Part shown: piece after piece, positions 1-11,649 of the stretch
Layout of the letters: each line of letters begins with the position of its first letter
How positions within the stretch are numbered: the stretch's first letter is position 1
Assembly: GCA_018292915.2 (NCBI GenBank)
Contig: JACVVK020000340.1
Location: 62,501-126,500 of the forward strand
Length of the DNA: 64,000 bases
Direction: 5' to 3'
Source of the DNA: Batillaria attramentaria
Lineage: Eukaryota > Mollusca > Gastropoda > Batillariidae
The notes under the pieces: model-generated
Told to the model about the DNA's origin: nothing
Database searches by the model: none
The model's input: only the letters and a program-made list of their open reading frames with translations
Program-made: the position numbers and the translations under genes

Positions 1-400
1 CGTCATAGTCACCTCTAAATATGCTTCAATCTAGAAACAAAAATTACCAGACCATTCAAGGGCACGCATATAACAGGAGTTTAAAACAATTTGAATGAGG
101 TCTCACTAGAGTAATGCACGTCTACTTTCTCTTTAGGCCAGAGAGCCCGTTCACACAAATCCGCTTGCGTCACTTGTGCTCGACTTCTGTGTAGAAAGTT
201 CCAGCTTCACTGGCAGCTTGCCTCTTTTTGTGACCGCCTGGCATGCAACTTTACCTACATAACACAAAAATCACGAAAATCACGCTTTTTCGTGACAACA
301 AAAATCATTACAGACTAGCACACTCGCCAAACAGGGTACCTCAAATAAACACCAAATATGACCTCCACGGTCAATTTGTGTCCTTACGCCTGCCTGAGAG
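1..400. repeat. Dispersed repeat, copy 1
   Basis: This stretch is closely similar, in the same orientation, to 14332-14745. Shared landmarks are a start like gtcatagtcacc, then ctttaggccagagagcc, atcacgaaaatcacgc and gtcaatttgtgtccttacgcctg-type blocks in the same order. The two copies differ by scattered substitutions and small indels. No coding frame or terminal inverted repeat is visible, so the class of element is unknown. The copy is cut by the window start, so its true 5' end is not seen. Confidence 0.8.
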
Positions 401-931
401 CAGTTGCAATCGTCGTTGAAGTTTTTGAAGCGTAGTAGCACCCGACACACTCGCGTCCCATTTTGACTACACCCCGGCCACCGGGACGGACGCCTACACA
501 CGGTCCTGCTCCGTTGAACTCTGAAGCGCTTCAGTTTGTATTTTCATTATTCTTCGTGTTTATTTAAATGTTGATCCCTTTCTGACCTAGATGCGTTTAA
601 CATAAACTGAATACATTTAAACATGAACCGTGGTCGGTATGTGTATGGAGGGCGGTTTGTGAATCAACAACCATTACCGTCATTAAGTCACCGCACTGTC
701 GTAGGAAGCTTTGGATTATCACCCATGCGTGTCGAGCTGATGGGCCTCAGCGGATTTTTTTTTTTTTTTTTTTTGGTGGGCTCCCGCTCCCCACAGTGTA
801 ATTTTGACGTTTGCAAACTACCCTGTAAATAATCGACGTCGTGCGGAAATGTGTTTGGCGTCGTGTCGCGGAGCGCTGGCTGGCGGTGTTTGACAGAGGA
901 GTTTTTGTCTTGCCGGCGCTGGGGGGAAAAA

Positions 932-933
<2 letters not shown>

Positions 934-968
<35 letters not shown>
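934..968. repeat. (CA)n microsatellite
   Basis: Uninterrupted CA dinucleotides follow a short purine run. Reading frames through it on either strand give only Cys-Val or His-Thr polymers and are not genes. Confidence 0.95.
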
Positions 969-971
<3 letters not shown>

Positions 972-1073
972 GAGCGCGAGACTGAGGTAGGTGATCATGG
1001 GGGTAGATCACAGTGTAAGTGATCAGCCTGAGGTATGGTGATGTGCTTTGGCGGTTCAATTTATTATTATCGT

Positions 1074-1217
1074 AAAAAGTATTATGGTATCAGTGTAGGA
1101 AAGTCAGTAATTATGTGTTGTAACTTAGATGAAAAGTATCATAAAAAGTATTATGGTATCAGTGTAGGAAAGTCAGTAATTATGTGTTGTAACTTAGATG
1201 AAAAGTATCATAAAAAG
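1074..1217. repeat. Two-copy 69-base tandem duplication
   Basis: A 69-base unit beginning aaaaagtattatggtatcag occurs twice back to back, essentially without differences, and a few bases of a third copy follow. The near identity suggests a recent duplication. It lies just before the larger satellite array at 1345-2300 but does not share its unit. Confidence 0.85.
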
Positions 1218-1344
1218 TATAATGTGGTCACCGTCCGCCACAACTGTCGCCTGAGGTCGTCATACAGCGGGCATGCCTGCAGATGGTGTTCTGTCGTCAT
1301 GCTGGAAGTCTGTCAGGGACTCACAGTCATGACATCACCTGGCT

Positions 1345-2300
1345 CAAAGTTATTGGCAAAGGAACGTTGTCGGACACGGACACAGTCCTGAAATCCCCGT
1401 GTTCTTGGCAAAAGAACGTTGTCTGACAAGGAACCTGTCCTGAAATCCCCTTGTTCTTGGCAAAAGCACGTTGTCTGACACGGAACCTGTCCTGAAATCC
1501 CCTTGTTATTGGCAAAGGGACGTTGTCTGACACAGCCACAGTCCTGATATCCCCTTGTTACTGACACGGACACAGTTCTGAAATACCCTTGTTATTGGCA
1601 AAGGAGGGTTGTCTGACGGCACAGACACAGTCCTGAAATCCCCTTGTTACTGGCAAAGGAACGTTGTCTGACACAGCCACAGTCCTGATATCCCCTTGTT
1701 ACTGACACGGACTGACAGTTCTGAAATACCCTTGTTATTGGCAAAGTAGGGTTGTCTGACGGCACAGACACAGTCCTGAAATCCCCTTGTTACTGGCAAA
1801 GGAACGTTGTCTGACACAGCCACAGTCCTGATATCCCCTTGTTACTGACACGGACTGACAGTTCTGAAATACCCTTGTTATTGGCAAAGTAGGGTTGTCT
1901 GACGGCACAGACACAGTCCTGAAATCCCCTTGTTACTGGCGAAGGAACGTTGTCTGGCACGGACACAATCCTGAAATCCCCTTGTTACTGGCAAAGGAAC
2001 GTTGTCTTGTACGGACACAATCCTGAAATCCCCTTGTTACTGGCAAAGGAACGTTGTCTTGTATGGACACAATCCTGAAATCCCCTTGTTACTCAGTGGC
2101 AAAGGAACATTGTCAGTCTTGTCAGTACGGACACAGTCATGAAACTGATCCCCTTGTTATTGGCAAAGGAAAGTTGTTTGGCACGGACACAGTCCTGAAA
2201 TCCTCTTGTTTAAAGTTATTGTCGAAGGAACGATACCTGGCACGGACATAGTCCTGAAATCCCCTCGTTCTTGGCGAAGGAGCGTTGTCAAACTGTAGTT
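1345..2300. repeat. Satellite array with higher-order structure
   Basis: The array is built from about 45-60-base monomers around the words ggcaaaggaacgttgtctg, acacggacacagtcctgaaa and tccccttgtta. About 18 monomers can be followed. Between roughly 1551 and 1980 the monomers fall into a higher-order unit of about 142 bases (starts near 1551, 1692 and 1835), in which a standard monomer, a 'gatatcccc' monomer and a 'gaaataccc' monomer alternate. The minus-strand frames through it are satellite translations and not genes. Confidence 0.9.
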
Positions 2301-2651
2301 TACGTACCCGGCACACCTGCCGTGGTAGGTCGGTCGCCCGTAACAAGTTTTAAGGTCGACAAACATATAATTAATTTCACTTACATTTGCCTGTCTTTCT
2401 ACGCCCTAGTCGTTAGGATAAATTATCGTTCAAACATAACCATAAACTTCACGTGAATAGTCCTGCACTCAGACGCATTGCGGTTTAATAACATGCGCAA
2501 GTTTGCGCATTATCATATTTAATTATCGTATACAAAGTATTTTCACTCGCTCGGCAGTGACTACCTGTGTTTGTGAATCTTTGTATAGAATCACTGCAGT
2601 GCAATTTTTAACAGAGGGGAGGCTGAGGGAATAGGGTCTAGTGTATATTAA

Positions 2652-2654
<3 letters not shown>

Positions 2655-2740
<86 letters not shown>
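2655..2740. repeat. (GT)n microsatellite and retroelement-like 3' tail
   Basis: About 43 uninterrupted GT repeats. They are followed at 2741-2810 by a short segment with 'aacggcgctctataaaagcc' and an (ATT)n tail. This resembles the 3' ends of retroposons seen again at 8697-8770, 11041-11105 and 25115-25170. Confidence 0.9.
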
Positions 2741-2743
<3 letters not shown>

Positions 2744-2810
2744 AAGCGCAGCGAGTCCTTGGAAGTTGGAGAACGGCGCTCTATAAAAGCCATGTATTAT
2801 TATTATTATA

Positions 2811-4300
2811 TTGTTGTACCTAGCAAGACCGACGAGACCTCTTTTTGCGTCGTCGATTTTGAAAGTAGAGACAAGAAGCTTCCCAATGATATATGCAATA
2901 CAGCCTTTGCATGCTTTTTGTTTGTTTGTTTGTGGGTTTTTTTTTTGTTTTTGTTGTTGTTGTTTTGGTTTGTTGTTGTTTTTCGGATTACACTCCTGCT
3001 GGAGGCTGGGTTTGCTCCTAATTACTGGGAAGGCGGGTCTTACTGGCACGGTGTGATAAGATACGATAAGTTAAACTTTAAACATCCCTCGGTGGGGAAA
3101 CAAGCGTCCGCTGAGACTGACAAGACAGTAACTTGAGATTATACTGACACAGTCATCCAGCTCTACTGAGAAAAAAAATACTAAAAGAGCATAGGACTAT
3201 CCGGCGACACGTAGGACCAACGATACGTAAGACTGACGAGACTTCGAGTAAGTGTGGGACACTCGACAGTAGGACTATCGAGAACTGATTCAGACTATCA
3301 ACACGTTGGACTATCGGCGTAGGACCGGCTATCGACACGTGGGACTATCGACACGTAGGCCGGGCTATCGACACGCAGGACTAGTGACTGACACGCATCC
3401 GTCGTAGTGGGATGTGTCTAGCGGCCGGCTAGTATCCGCCTTAGTGAATACATTATTATGAAGTGAAAAGGGCGATTGCCTGGCATGATTGACTCGGCTT
3501 GCCGATTGATTGACTGATTGATTGATAAAACTGGACCGGCTGTCTCACTGAAGACGAAATACTAATCGTTGTACATATGACCTCGAGGGCTTCACAAACC
3601 ACCTGATAGTCTTTACATGACACTTGGCATCCTGTCTGACAAAGATCAAAATCAATTCACACCCTCCCCCCCTCTCATCCCCCACCCCCCACCCCACCCC
3701 ACCCCCACCCCCCGCTGATGTACACGCCGGCATGGAGACGGGGCGGCGTACTGACACGGGCCGTGGAGAAAAGCAAGGTCGGCAGGGGGGCAGCGGTACA
3801 GACAGCGTTTCTGGCCAGCCCTCCGCGCCACGCATCATTTCTTATCATTCACCGGCCCGTCAATTATGCCAAGAGCAAGCGGGGCCCTGTCACGCTGGAG
3901 CCAACTCAACGGGTTCATCTCGGTTGAAAGTCAGTGGCGGGGTTCAAGTGAGACCGGAGGCGGGCGGGGGGGGGGGGGGGTTGTTGGGGGGGGGGGGGGA
4001 GGGTAGGGTCTCTAAAAGCAGGTTGTACGGAGAGTCGACAGTTCGGATCCCCGTGTTCAGTTCAAGTTTACTTCAACTTTTGTTCTTACCGAACACTGTT
4101 CCTATAGTAATGCATACCATTGTCAATTTAATGTTTGTTTGTTTGTTGTTTTTTTGTTGTTGATTTTTTGTTGTTGTTTTCGTTACTGATGGTGACCATG
4201 ATGACTGTGTACCCATACTAAACAACAAAAAAATGAGAAATGATAATAATATAAAAAAAAGTTTACTTCAACTTGAGATGGTGTTTCGAGCATGCGTGTG
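2811..4300. other. Gene-free stretch with simple and degenerate repeats
   Basis: No supportable gene. From about 3195 to 3390 there is a degenerate short tandem repeat around ctatcgacacgtaggac. C-rich and G-rich homopolymer runs lie at 3660-3715 and 3960-4005, and T/TTG-rich tracts at 2925-2990 and 4125-4180. Frames crossing these are low-complexity. Confidence 0.6.
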
Positions 4301-4302
4301 TC

Positions 4303-4305
<3 letters not shown>

Positions 4306-4384
<79 letters not shown>
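4306..4384. repeat. (GT)n microsatellite
   Basis: About 39 GT repeats after a short CGTGCGTGT start. No neighbouring coding signal. Confidence 0.95.
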
Positions 4385-4389
<5 letters not shown>

Positions 4390-5287
4390 CTGTTGTTCAT
4401 TTGACTGTCAGAAGTCTCATAGACTGGTTGCGCTTTCCGGCTGTGTATGGATTATGTATATGTTGTACATGTATCTTTTATCGTATCTTTCTGTCTCTAA
4501 TAATTTGATCATGGTTTGTTTGTTTGTTTTTTGTTTTTTGGGGTGTTTTTTTTGGTATCCTCCATACCCCAAAAGGTAATATAATAATAATGAAATCTTC
4601 AATCTTGAAATCTTCAATCTTGAAAACTCCATACGCGCTCCACCTCCGTAGCCGATGCCGCATTTGTCCATGTATTGATGCTTCCTAGCTTTCGATTTCT
4701 GCTGTCACCCTCATCTGCAAACCTGTAGTTGTCCTCTTTGCTTGTTATCTTGTCGGCCACTGATTTGACACTTTGAAACTCCTCAGTGAAGATCAAGAAA
4801 CCATCAGACTAGAGGTGCAAGCGGGTATCAGTGATCGACCCCACTGTCACAGTGATCAGTTCTGGTTCTGGGCAACAGTGACGCTAGGTTCGGTGTCCAC
4901 AGTTGACACACAGACTCTGAAAAAGTGTCGAAGATCACCGCAGCAACAAATTTGAACGGATTAAGTGTGGGGCCGGGGTAGTGGGGTCAGTTTCAGTGAA
5001 CTGAAGGGAGTGGTAGCACATGCCGCCTAGAACGTCCGCCTGTCGATTGGTGTATCCAAATTTATTCATTCTTAACATTCTGAACGGGAAGCGAATGGCC
5101 TGAACAAGACAAAGCAGGGGTGTTTTGCCAAGCGGTTTTTTTTTTTTTTTTTACCTCAGTTACGAGGCTGGCCACGCTGGCCCGTATCAGTGGACCTCAG
5201 GTTTCGCGTCCGCTTCAGTATGGGCAACCTGCTGAGCGCGGGGTGCATAACAAATCGTCTCGGAAGTTCAAATGGCTATTTAAACAC

Positions 5288-5288
<1 letters not shown>

Positions 5289-5341
<53 letters not shown>
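5289..5341. repeat. (CA)n microsatellite
   Basis: Uninterrupted CA repeats. The flanks at 4390-5285 and 5345-6265 hold T-rich and (CTA)n simple repeats but no gene I can support. Confidence 0.95.
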
Positions 5342-5342
<1 letters not shown>

Positions 5343-6268
5343 GCGTGACAACTATACCGACTTAGCAAAAACAACTTAAAACAAAACAAGACAAAACTGA
5401 AATGACGTCAGTTGTGAATGACAATTTTTTTTCCCCCCGAGAAGTGATTCACAGTCACTGCGTGGGTGAGTGTAGGCTGGTACTCCGGACGAGGTAAACT
5501 GACTTTATTGTTGGCTAAGTAAGAGATGCATGGCCTGATGCCGGGATGGATGGATTTACAGTTAGATCATCTTAGCTATAATTCTGCCGATGGTCAGACA
5601 CCTACTGCTACTACTACTACTAAGGCCCATGACTTCAAGTGGAGCACAGGCCATCGACGACCCTTCGCCATCGCACTCTGTTCTGGGCTACTCTTGCCAC
5701 TCCAGTCCAGTTGATCCCTACCTCAGTGTCCCGCCTCCAGTTGTATTGCGAGGCCGGCCTCTCTTCCTTTTCCCCTGCGGGTTCCATGTCAGGGCTTGGC
5801 GTGTGGTGCTGGATGCGAGCTTCCTGAGATGGTCAGACACCGCTTAGGCTCGTGTCACACGGGACACGTTTTTGTTCATGGAAACGTGGAAAACAGCTCA
5901 ATACACGCTCTGGAAAAATTTAGGGCCAAGACATGTTGTAGCGCATGTCACATGAGAAACACGCAAAAACACCATGTTCGCTGTTTTGTGGGGTTTTTTT
6001 TTTTTTTTGTTGTTTGTTTTTTGTTGTTGTTGTTGTTTGTTTTTTGGTTTTCACTAAAAGCACTCCCGTGTGACGTGAGCCTTAGACTGACGCTACCGCG
6101 GATGATATGTCAGTTAACTTCTTGAGTGACACACCGTGACGTGGACAAAAAATCATCTCAGTATTTGGGTTTGTTCACCATATAACTAACTCAGACCACT
6201 ATTCTTTGCTATCAGTATCCATGTTCTGGTGCTCTCTCCTCCCCTGCTTGCGCGGCGTTAAGCTCGCT

Positions 6269-6269
<1 letters not shown>

Positions 6270-6306
<37 letters not shown>

Positions 6307-6307
6307 C
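6270..6307. repeat. (CTAA)n tetranucleotide repeat
   Basis: About nine tandem CTAA units, directly upstream of a tRNA-like SINE head at 6330. Confidence 0.9.
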
Positions 6308-6329
6308 TCTCCTCCCCTCGATCCATATG

Positions 6330-6403
6330 GAGCGCCGGGATAGCTAAACGGTCGAGTGATGGATTTTCAATGCTCGGGTCGTGAGTTCGAATCCGGGCCG
6401 GAT
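6330..6403 (+). repeat. tRNA-derived SINE head
   Basis: A tRNA-like segment with an A-box-like gatagctaaacgg and a perfect B box, gagttcgaatcc, in the right order. It has no acceptor-stem complementarity, and a T run then a GT array follow, so I read it as a SINE head and not a tRNA gene. The head resembles those at 8147-8219 (minus), 48808-48880 and 52793-52860. Confidence 0.7.
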
Positions 6404-6448
6404 CAGTGGAGCCATTTTTTTTTTTCGTTGTGCAGTTTAGGTCAGTAA

Positions 6449-6451
<3 letters not shown>

Positions 6452-6529
<78 letters not shown>

Positions 6530-6543
6530 TGTGTGTGTGTGCG
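6452..6543. repeat. (GT)n microsatellite
   Basis: About 45 GT units with two interruptions, GC near 6484 and GG near 6527. Confidence 0.95.
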
Positions 6544-6678
6544 CGCACAACAGCTGCTCGTTTCTTTTTGCTTTTATTCCTTTTGATAAGTTAGATACTT
6601 GTCGTCGTTAGCAAAGGCAGGTATGAAAATTGACTGATGTTAACTGCCTCTACCGTTGTAAAATAAAGCCTTTCATTG

Positions 6679-6760
6679 ATTCCTTGATTCAAATATTTGA
6701 GCTGGCCTTTTTTTCTATAACCCTTGTATGGTGAAAAAAGGACGTTAAACACCCAGACAC
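6679..6760 (+). repeat. SINE 3' body fragment
   Basis: The order 'gagctggcc', T run, 'gtatggtgaaaaaaggacgttaaacaccc' matches the 3' body of the SINE copies at 8061-8219 (minus), 48808-48965 and 52793-52945. The tRNA-like head is missing here. Confidence 0.55.
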
Positions 6761-7099
6761 CCCCCCCCCCCCCCTTTTCCACTGACTCCACCCAGACAGG
6801 CTGCTCGTGCCCTTTCCTTCACCCCCACTTTCATCATACCCTTTACTCAATTGTTGGCGTCAAATGCAAACAGAGAGTTTGTACAAGGGAATCGTGGCTT
6901 ATGTAAACGTGTAATCTCCAGGCTGATTGTTTACACGGTCGCAATTCCAGCTAATACAAAACAAATCCTCCACCGTCACTGCCGGCTTGAAAGCAGTGGT
7001 AAGGTTCTGGCGTAAATCTCTTTCTCTCTCTCTCTCTCTCGATATCGCTCTCTGAGGCTCTCTATATCCGGGGTTTTCTGTAACTCTCTCGAGTCACTC

Positions 7100-7101
<2 letters not shown>

Positions 7102-7195
<94 letters not shown>

Positions 7196-7247
7196 GCACG
7201 CACGCACGCACCGTCACACACACACACCTGGCGCCGGCCATGCGCGT

Positions 7248-7316
<69 letters not shown>

Positions 7317-7329
7317 GTCACACACACCG

Positions 7330-7368
<39 letters not shown>

Positions 7369-7375
7369 GTCACCG

Positions 7376-7431
<56 letters not shown>
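7102..7431. repeat. Compound CT/CA microsatellite
   Basis: A CT run is followed by several CA blocks separated by short words: cgcacgcacgcac near 7190, ctggcgccggcc near 7228, and three 'accgtcac' interruptions near 7315, 7328 and 7366. The repeated interruptions show that whole CA blocks were duplicated as units. Confidence 0.95.
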
Positions 7432-7435
<4 letters not shown>

Positions 7436-7582
7436 CTACGTTAGAACGAATTTACGTTGTTTAAGACCGGATAAACTGAAACTGAACAATGCGTTTTTAT
7501 AGTTTATAGTTTAGAGTCTATAATGATACACGTATTACAGTCTTTATCTTACAGAGTCTCATCGTCCTGCATTTCGTTTGAC

Positions 7583-7583
<1 letters not shown>

Positions 7584-7676
<93 letters not shown>
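7584..7676. repeat. (CA)n microsatellite
   Basis: About 46 CA units ending in a short CGCG run. A GA/G-rich low-complexity tract follows at 7768-7822. Confidence 0.95.
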
Positions 7677-7677
<1 letters not shown>

Positions 7678-8060
7678 ACACGCGCGCGCGCACATCAGTC
7701 AATTCAGAGAGAGCGCAACTCAAGGGTGTAGAGGAAAAGAGACATAACTGGATCCAGGTGTTAGTAAAGGGAGAGGGGGGGAGGGGGGGTGGAGTCAGAG
7801 AGAGAGAGAGAGACAGAGAGATGCCGCTATTTTCTTGTCTCGGTGCAACTGGATAAATCAGTGTGGGGCTCGCCTGGTACAGCCAGAGAAAAAGAAGACG
7901 ACGAAAGAGAAAAATCCGACAAACACGCTGTAACATCTACCTCGGGTTTTGCCAACAGCTGTAACTGATCTAAGGAAACACCGCCACTGTGAAGAGCGAG
8001 GGGGTACAACAACACGGGGGCTAATCGAAATGGCGCTGGGCCGGGGGAGCGGGTGGGTGG

Positions 8061-8219
8061 GTGTTTGGGATTTTAACGTCCTTTTCCACCACATAGGGTG
8101 ATATCAAAGACGGGGCAACGATGAAAAAGCCAGCACAAATATTTGGCCCCAACCGGGATCGAACTCACGACCCGAGCATTAGAAGTCCAACGCTCTACCA
8201 TTCGACCACCCCGGCTGGA
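8061..8219 (-). repeat. tRNA-derived SINE copy (minus)
   Basis: Read on the minus strand, a tRNA-like head carries an A-box-like ggtggtcgaatgg and the B box gagttcgatccc. It is followed by a body containing 'ggccaaatatttgtgctggc', 'tttcatcgttgcccc' and 'atgtggtggaaaaggacgtt'. The same body occurs in the + copies at 48808-48965 and 52793-52945, so this is a dispersed family. Confidence 0.75.
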
Positions 8220-8339
8220 GCGGAAGTGCTAAGTATTTGTATTTGGTATGAGAACTTCGATCTGCTCCCTCGGAAGGAGGGGGTAGGGAGGGAGGGGGTG
8301 GGGAGAGGGTCGTTGCTATACTACAGCGCCACACAATTG

Positions 8340-8379
8340 TTTTGTTTGTTTGTTTGTTTGTTTGTTTGTTTGTTTGTTT
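8340..8379. repeat. (TTTG)n repeat
   Basis: About ten TTTG units, low complexity. Confidence 0.9.
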
Positions 8380-8696
8380 TGCATGCGTGGTGTATGATTG
8401 TTTTTCATTCTGCGGCCCCTCTCGTGCAGAATGGAATCTTGAACTCAATTCCTACCGAGTTAGTTTGCGGTTGTGCACGACTGGCCTCAATAATTAAAAA
8501 AAAATCATAATTAATGCATGGATTTAAGTTTGGCTTTGTGGGAGTGTTGCACTTTCATCATACCCGTGTTTGCTGCAGTGAGAGCCGTCAAGGAACCGTT
8601 CATCTTGCCTGATTTTCGCATACAGGGCCAAACCCGAAAAAAAAGTATTTAAAAAAAATGGGATACTCCTGCGCGGTATGAAATGTGTTAATGTGT

Positions 8697-8699
8697 CTC

Positions 8700-8732
<33 letters not shown>

Positions 8733-8790
8733 GATTTGTCTGGCGCCCAACCTCCTGCTGGAGCTCTGGGCGCCTCACAATAGTAGAGTG
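8697..8790. repeat. (AAT)n run plus retroposon-like 3' end
   Basis: Ten AAT units are followed by 'tctggcgcccaacctcctgctggagctctgggcgcctcacaat'-type sequence, whose arms (ggcgccca / tgggcgcc) are inverted. This resembles, in the opposite orientation, the 'aggcgcc...attattattatt' end near 25120-25165. I take it as the 3' end of a retroposon on the minus strand. Confidence 0.5.
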
Positions 8791-10007
8791 GCAATACATA
8801 CACATGAAATACACGTTACATACACGTTACATACACACAGCTACGATACATCCTAACAGTGACGACACCGTAAAATGACAATGATGGTGACAGGAATGGT
8901 AAGAAGTTAGTCTGTATAATACAGCCGGAAGAAGCTTAATCTTGTGCGACTGAGTCAGTCAGTGACCTGGATAGATAAGTTTCGAGCGACGATTGCACAC
9001 TATACTGCCGTATGGGAAACCTTGCAAACGATCTCTGGCCGTACATCTCTAAACAATAAAGAATGGCCGGACGACACTGACATACAGGTGTATGTGCCGT
9101 AGTAAAGTGTTGGAAAAAGTGATTATTTGGATTTTTAACGGCCCTACTGCCGGGTTCGTGATGAGGTAAAATCCATTGGAAAAACGAAGTGCTGCTAAAT
9201 CAGCATGGAAATGGGGCAAAACAAACAAAAGCACTAAACCCAAAAAAAAGGAAAAAAAAAAAGAAGACAATTTAAAAGAAAACACTAAGCCTGCTACTGA
9301 GTAGCTAAAACTTGAAGCGTCAGTGCTCACTTTCCGAGATGGTAAATGGTTTTCTCTTTGTAAGAGTGCTCAGTTATCGCAGTCTCAATTGGGAGGTTGC
9401 ACTTTCCTATTTCAGCGCCATTTCTTCTATCCTCCTTGGGGTAGGAGAAAACAAAGGGAGGCGCATTGAGAAGGATTAAGGAGAACGGTGGCGAAGGTGG
9501 GGGAGTTAGGGGGGGGGGAGGGGGATGGTGTGCAGTGAGGGGTTGGGGGGGGGAGGCCGGGGGTGCAAGAGCTGGGCTAAGAGGTTGGTTGCCACACGCA
9601 AGAGGAAGAAACCGTTACGTGGTTGTTTTCCTTGTAACTTTATTACCTTGCTTGTTGTAGTGCCGGGCCGGGGTCGCCCTACAAATGTCAGCGTATGTTT
9701 AACGATATGTATATCTGTCGCTACATCACTGAGTAGTCTGTCTTCCCGCAACCCCGGTTGAGACGGTGACGCCCGCTTCAAGTTGTCGGTGCTTCTCGCA
9801 CGAAGCCGGGCCGGAGCCGACTGATAACTGAGAGAAGATAATAGATGGTCTGACGAACTTGCTGAGACAAAAGATCACAGGACAGGCACCAGAAAATGGA
9901 CAACCAGACTGACTACCCTCCCTCCTCCCTCTCCCCCCCCCCCCCCAACACACCATACTGACACGGTACACGGTCTGTCAAAAGGGAGTGCAAACAAACA
10001 ACCGCAA

Positions 10008-10010
<3 letters not shown>

Positions 10011-10059
<49 letters not shown>
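10011..10059. repeat. (CA)n microsatellite
   Basis: Uninterrupted CA repeats. The flank after it (gagagac..., ...agctcac...gaacag..tagctaatta) recurs after the next CA array at 10157-10255, so array and flank were duplicated together. Confidence 0.9.
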
Positions 10060-10061
<2 letters not shown>

Positions 10062-10153
10062 GCACACATACTGTATGACTGACACACTCGGAGAGACAGA
10101 GACAGAGACTGAGAGAGCTCACTTAGTGAACAGATTTAGCTAATTAACAACAG

Positions 10154-10156
<3 letters not shown>

Positions 10157-10245
<89 letters not shown>

Positions 10246-10255
10246 ACACACACGC
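10157..10255. repeat. (CA)n microsatellite, duplicated with flank
   Basis: About 43 uninterrupted CA units (to about 10243), then interrupted CA to 10255, followed at 10269-10327 by a flank (gagag...gagagctcat...gaacagatctagctaattaa) very like that at 10090-10148. Confidence 0.9.
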
Positions 10256-10481
10256 ACACCGGCACACACGGAGAGAGAAGGAGACAGGCAGAGAGCTCAT
10301 TAGATGAACAGATCTAGCTAATTAAGTTAAGACCTATTCATTGAGTGCAAATCTGAGGTTGTCTGCGTGTGCAGGTGATGAATCACTGACAACAGTACAT
10401 CTTCCGTACGAGTGAAATCTTCACTGAGGCAACTGCCCGGGTACATGGACATGAGAGCAAACTGAAAACGACGAAACAAGG

Positions 10482-10863
10482 CGGTCGGTGGTCTAGTGGT
10501 TAAGACATAGTCACCAGTGCGAGAGGTCAGGTTTGAGTCCCACTCGAATATTTCTTTCTCGTACGTGACACCGTTCATTCGGGCCGATCTTCGGGTACTC
10601 CGGCTTCCTCCCCCGCCTCTGCTTTGGAAATGTTCAGCCCACAAAATTCAAAACTAAAAGCAATTCTAAAATTCCCAAAGTTCAATTGCTGAGCTGGCCC
10701 TTCGCACCCCGTGATTGTAGTGTGTTCATGTCCAGTGTGTGCCGGAGAGAATGCGTGTGATTCGCGTGAGCGTGCGTGTTGGGTGTAGCTCGCGACGCTT
10801 TGAGCCAAATGATTGGGATAAAGCGCCTACATTAACGCGCTTATTATTATTATTATTATTATT
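10482..10863 (+). repeat. tRNA-derived SINE with (ATT)n tail
   Basis: A tRNA-like head at 10484-10553 has an A box, tggtctagtgg, and a B box, ggtttgagtcc (one mismatch to consensus). A body of about 300 bases and an ATT-repeat tail follow. The full unit is matched in reverse by 30448-30838, including 'ttcgggccgat', 'ctgctttggaaa', 'agctgacccttcgcac' and 'aaagcgcct' blocks. Presence of a Pol III promoter, body and tail in both copies supports a SINE family about 385 bases long. Confidence 0.85.
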
Positions 10864-11040
10864 TAGTTATCCGTCAGGTAAAGAGCAAGAGGGAGATTTC
10901 ATTTTTCTAAATAATTCAGGTATTTTTAGTTTGTTCACCCTGCGGTTCTTTTCAGCGTTGAAGAATCGAACAGTTTTGAGCCACGGTACAGTAGTATGTA
11001 TCCACTGTATCGACAGACAAGGGGAAAACTGAAAATGAAA

Positions 11041-11110
11041 CTTTTAATAATAATAAATGGCATTTGTAGGGCGCATTTCTTTGGAACAAACTCAATGCGC
11101 CAATCACTCA
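11041..11110 (-). repeat. Retroposon 3' end with (AAT) tail
   Basis: 'aataataataaatggcatttgtagggcgc...caatgcgccaatcactc' has the same layout as the other ATT-tailed 3' ends in the window. It is too short to name. Confidence 0.4.
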
Positions 11111-11649
11111 CCGACACTCACGCACATTTTACAAAAGACGGACAGACGTACACTGGTGAAACCCGGCTGACTAGTTACTGACACGGAAAATTACCGTACT
11201 TGTATACTTTTTTTCCTTAGCTTTTCTTTCAAAAGCGTTGAAGAAACGAACAGTTTTGAGTACAGCAGTGTGTATCCACTGTATCTGACAAAAAAAAAAA
11301 AAAGGGGGGGGGGGAGATACTTTCTTCTTAGCTTTCCTTGCCAAAACGTTGAAGAAACGCACAGCCTCCACCGCCGCCGTTAGCAAGAAAGAGCTGGGTC
11401 CGCAATATATCACAGCGGAAAATTGTTCCGAGTCTGGCGCACGCCTGAAGTTGCACACACCGGGTGTAGACCCCTCGTTTACAGGAAAATGGTGACTCGT
11501 GTAATTGTGTCCATAAATCGCGCAGGTAAAAGGCGAGAGCAGCGCTGCTATTCGGCACCCCGAGCATCGCCGAGCAGCAAAATAGTTTAAAGGAGCCACC
11601 GCTACCATTTTGATGCTCACCGATCGTTCTGAGCTGTTTTCGTGACTGA

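Noticed and set aside
3624..4163. 179-residue + strand frame with Pro- and Gly-rich segments
   Set aside because: Created by C and G homopolymer tracts; no domain or splice context.
7062..7464. Cys-Val or His-Thr rich open frames here and at all other CA/GT arrays
   Set aside because: Simple dinucleotide translations.
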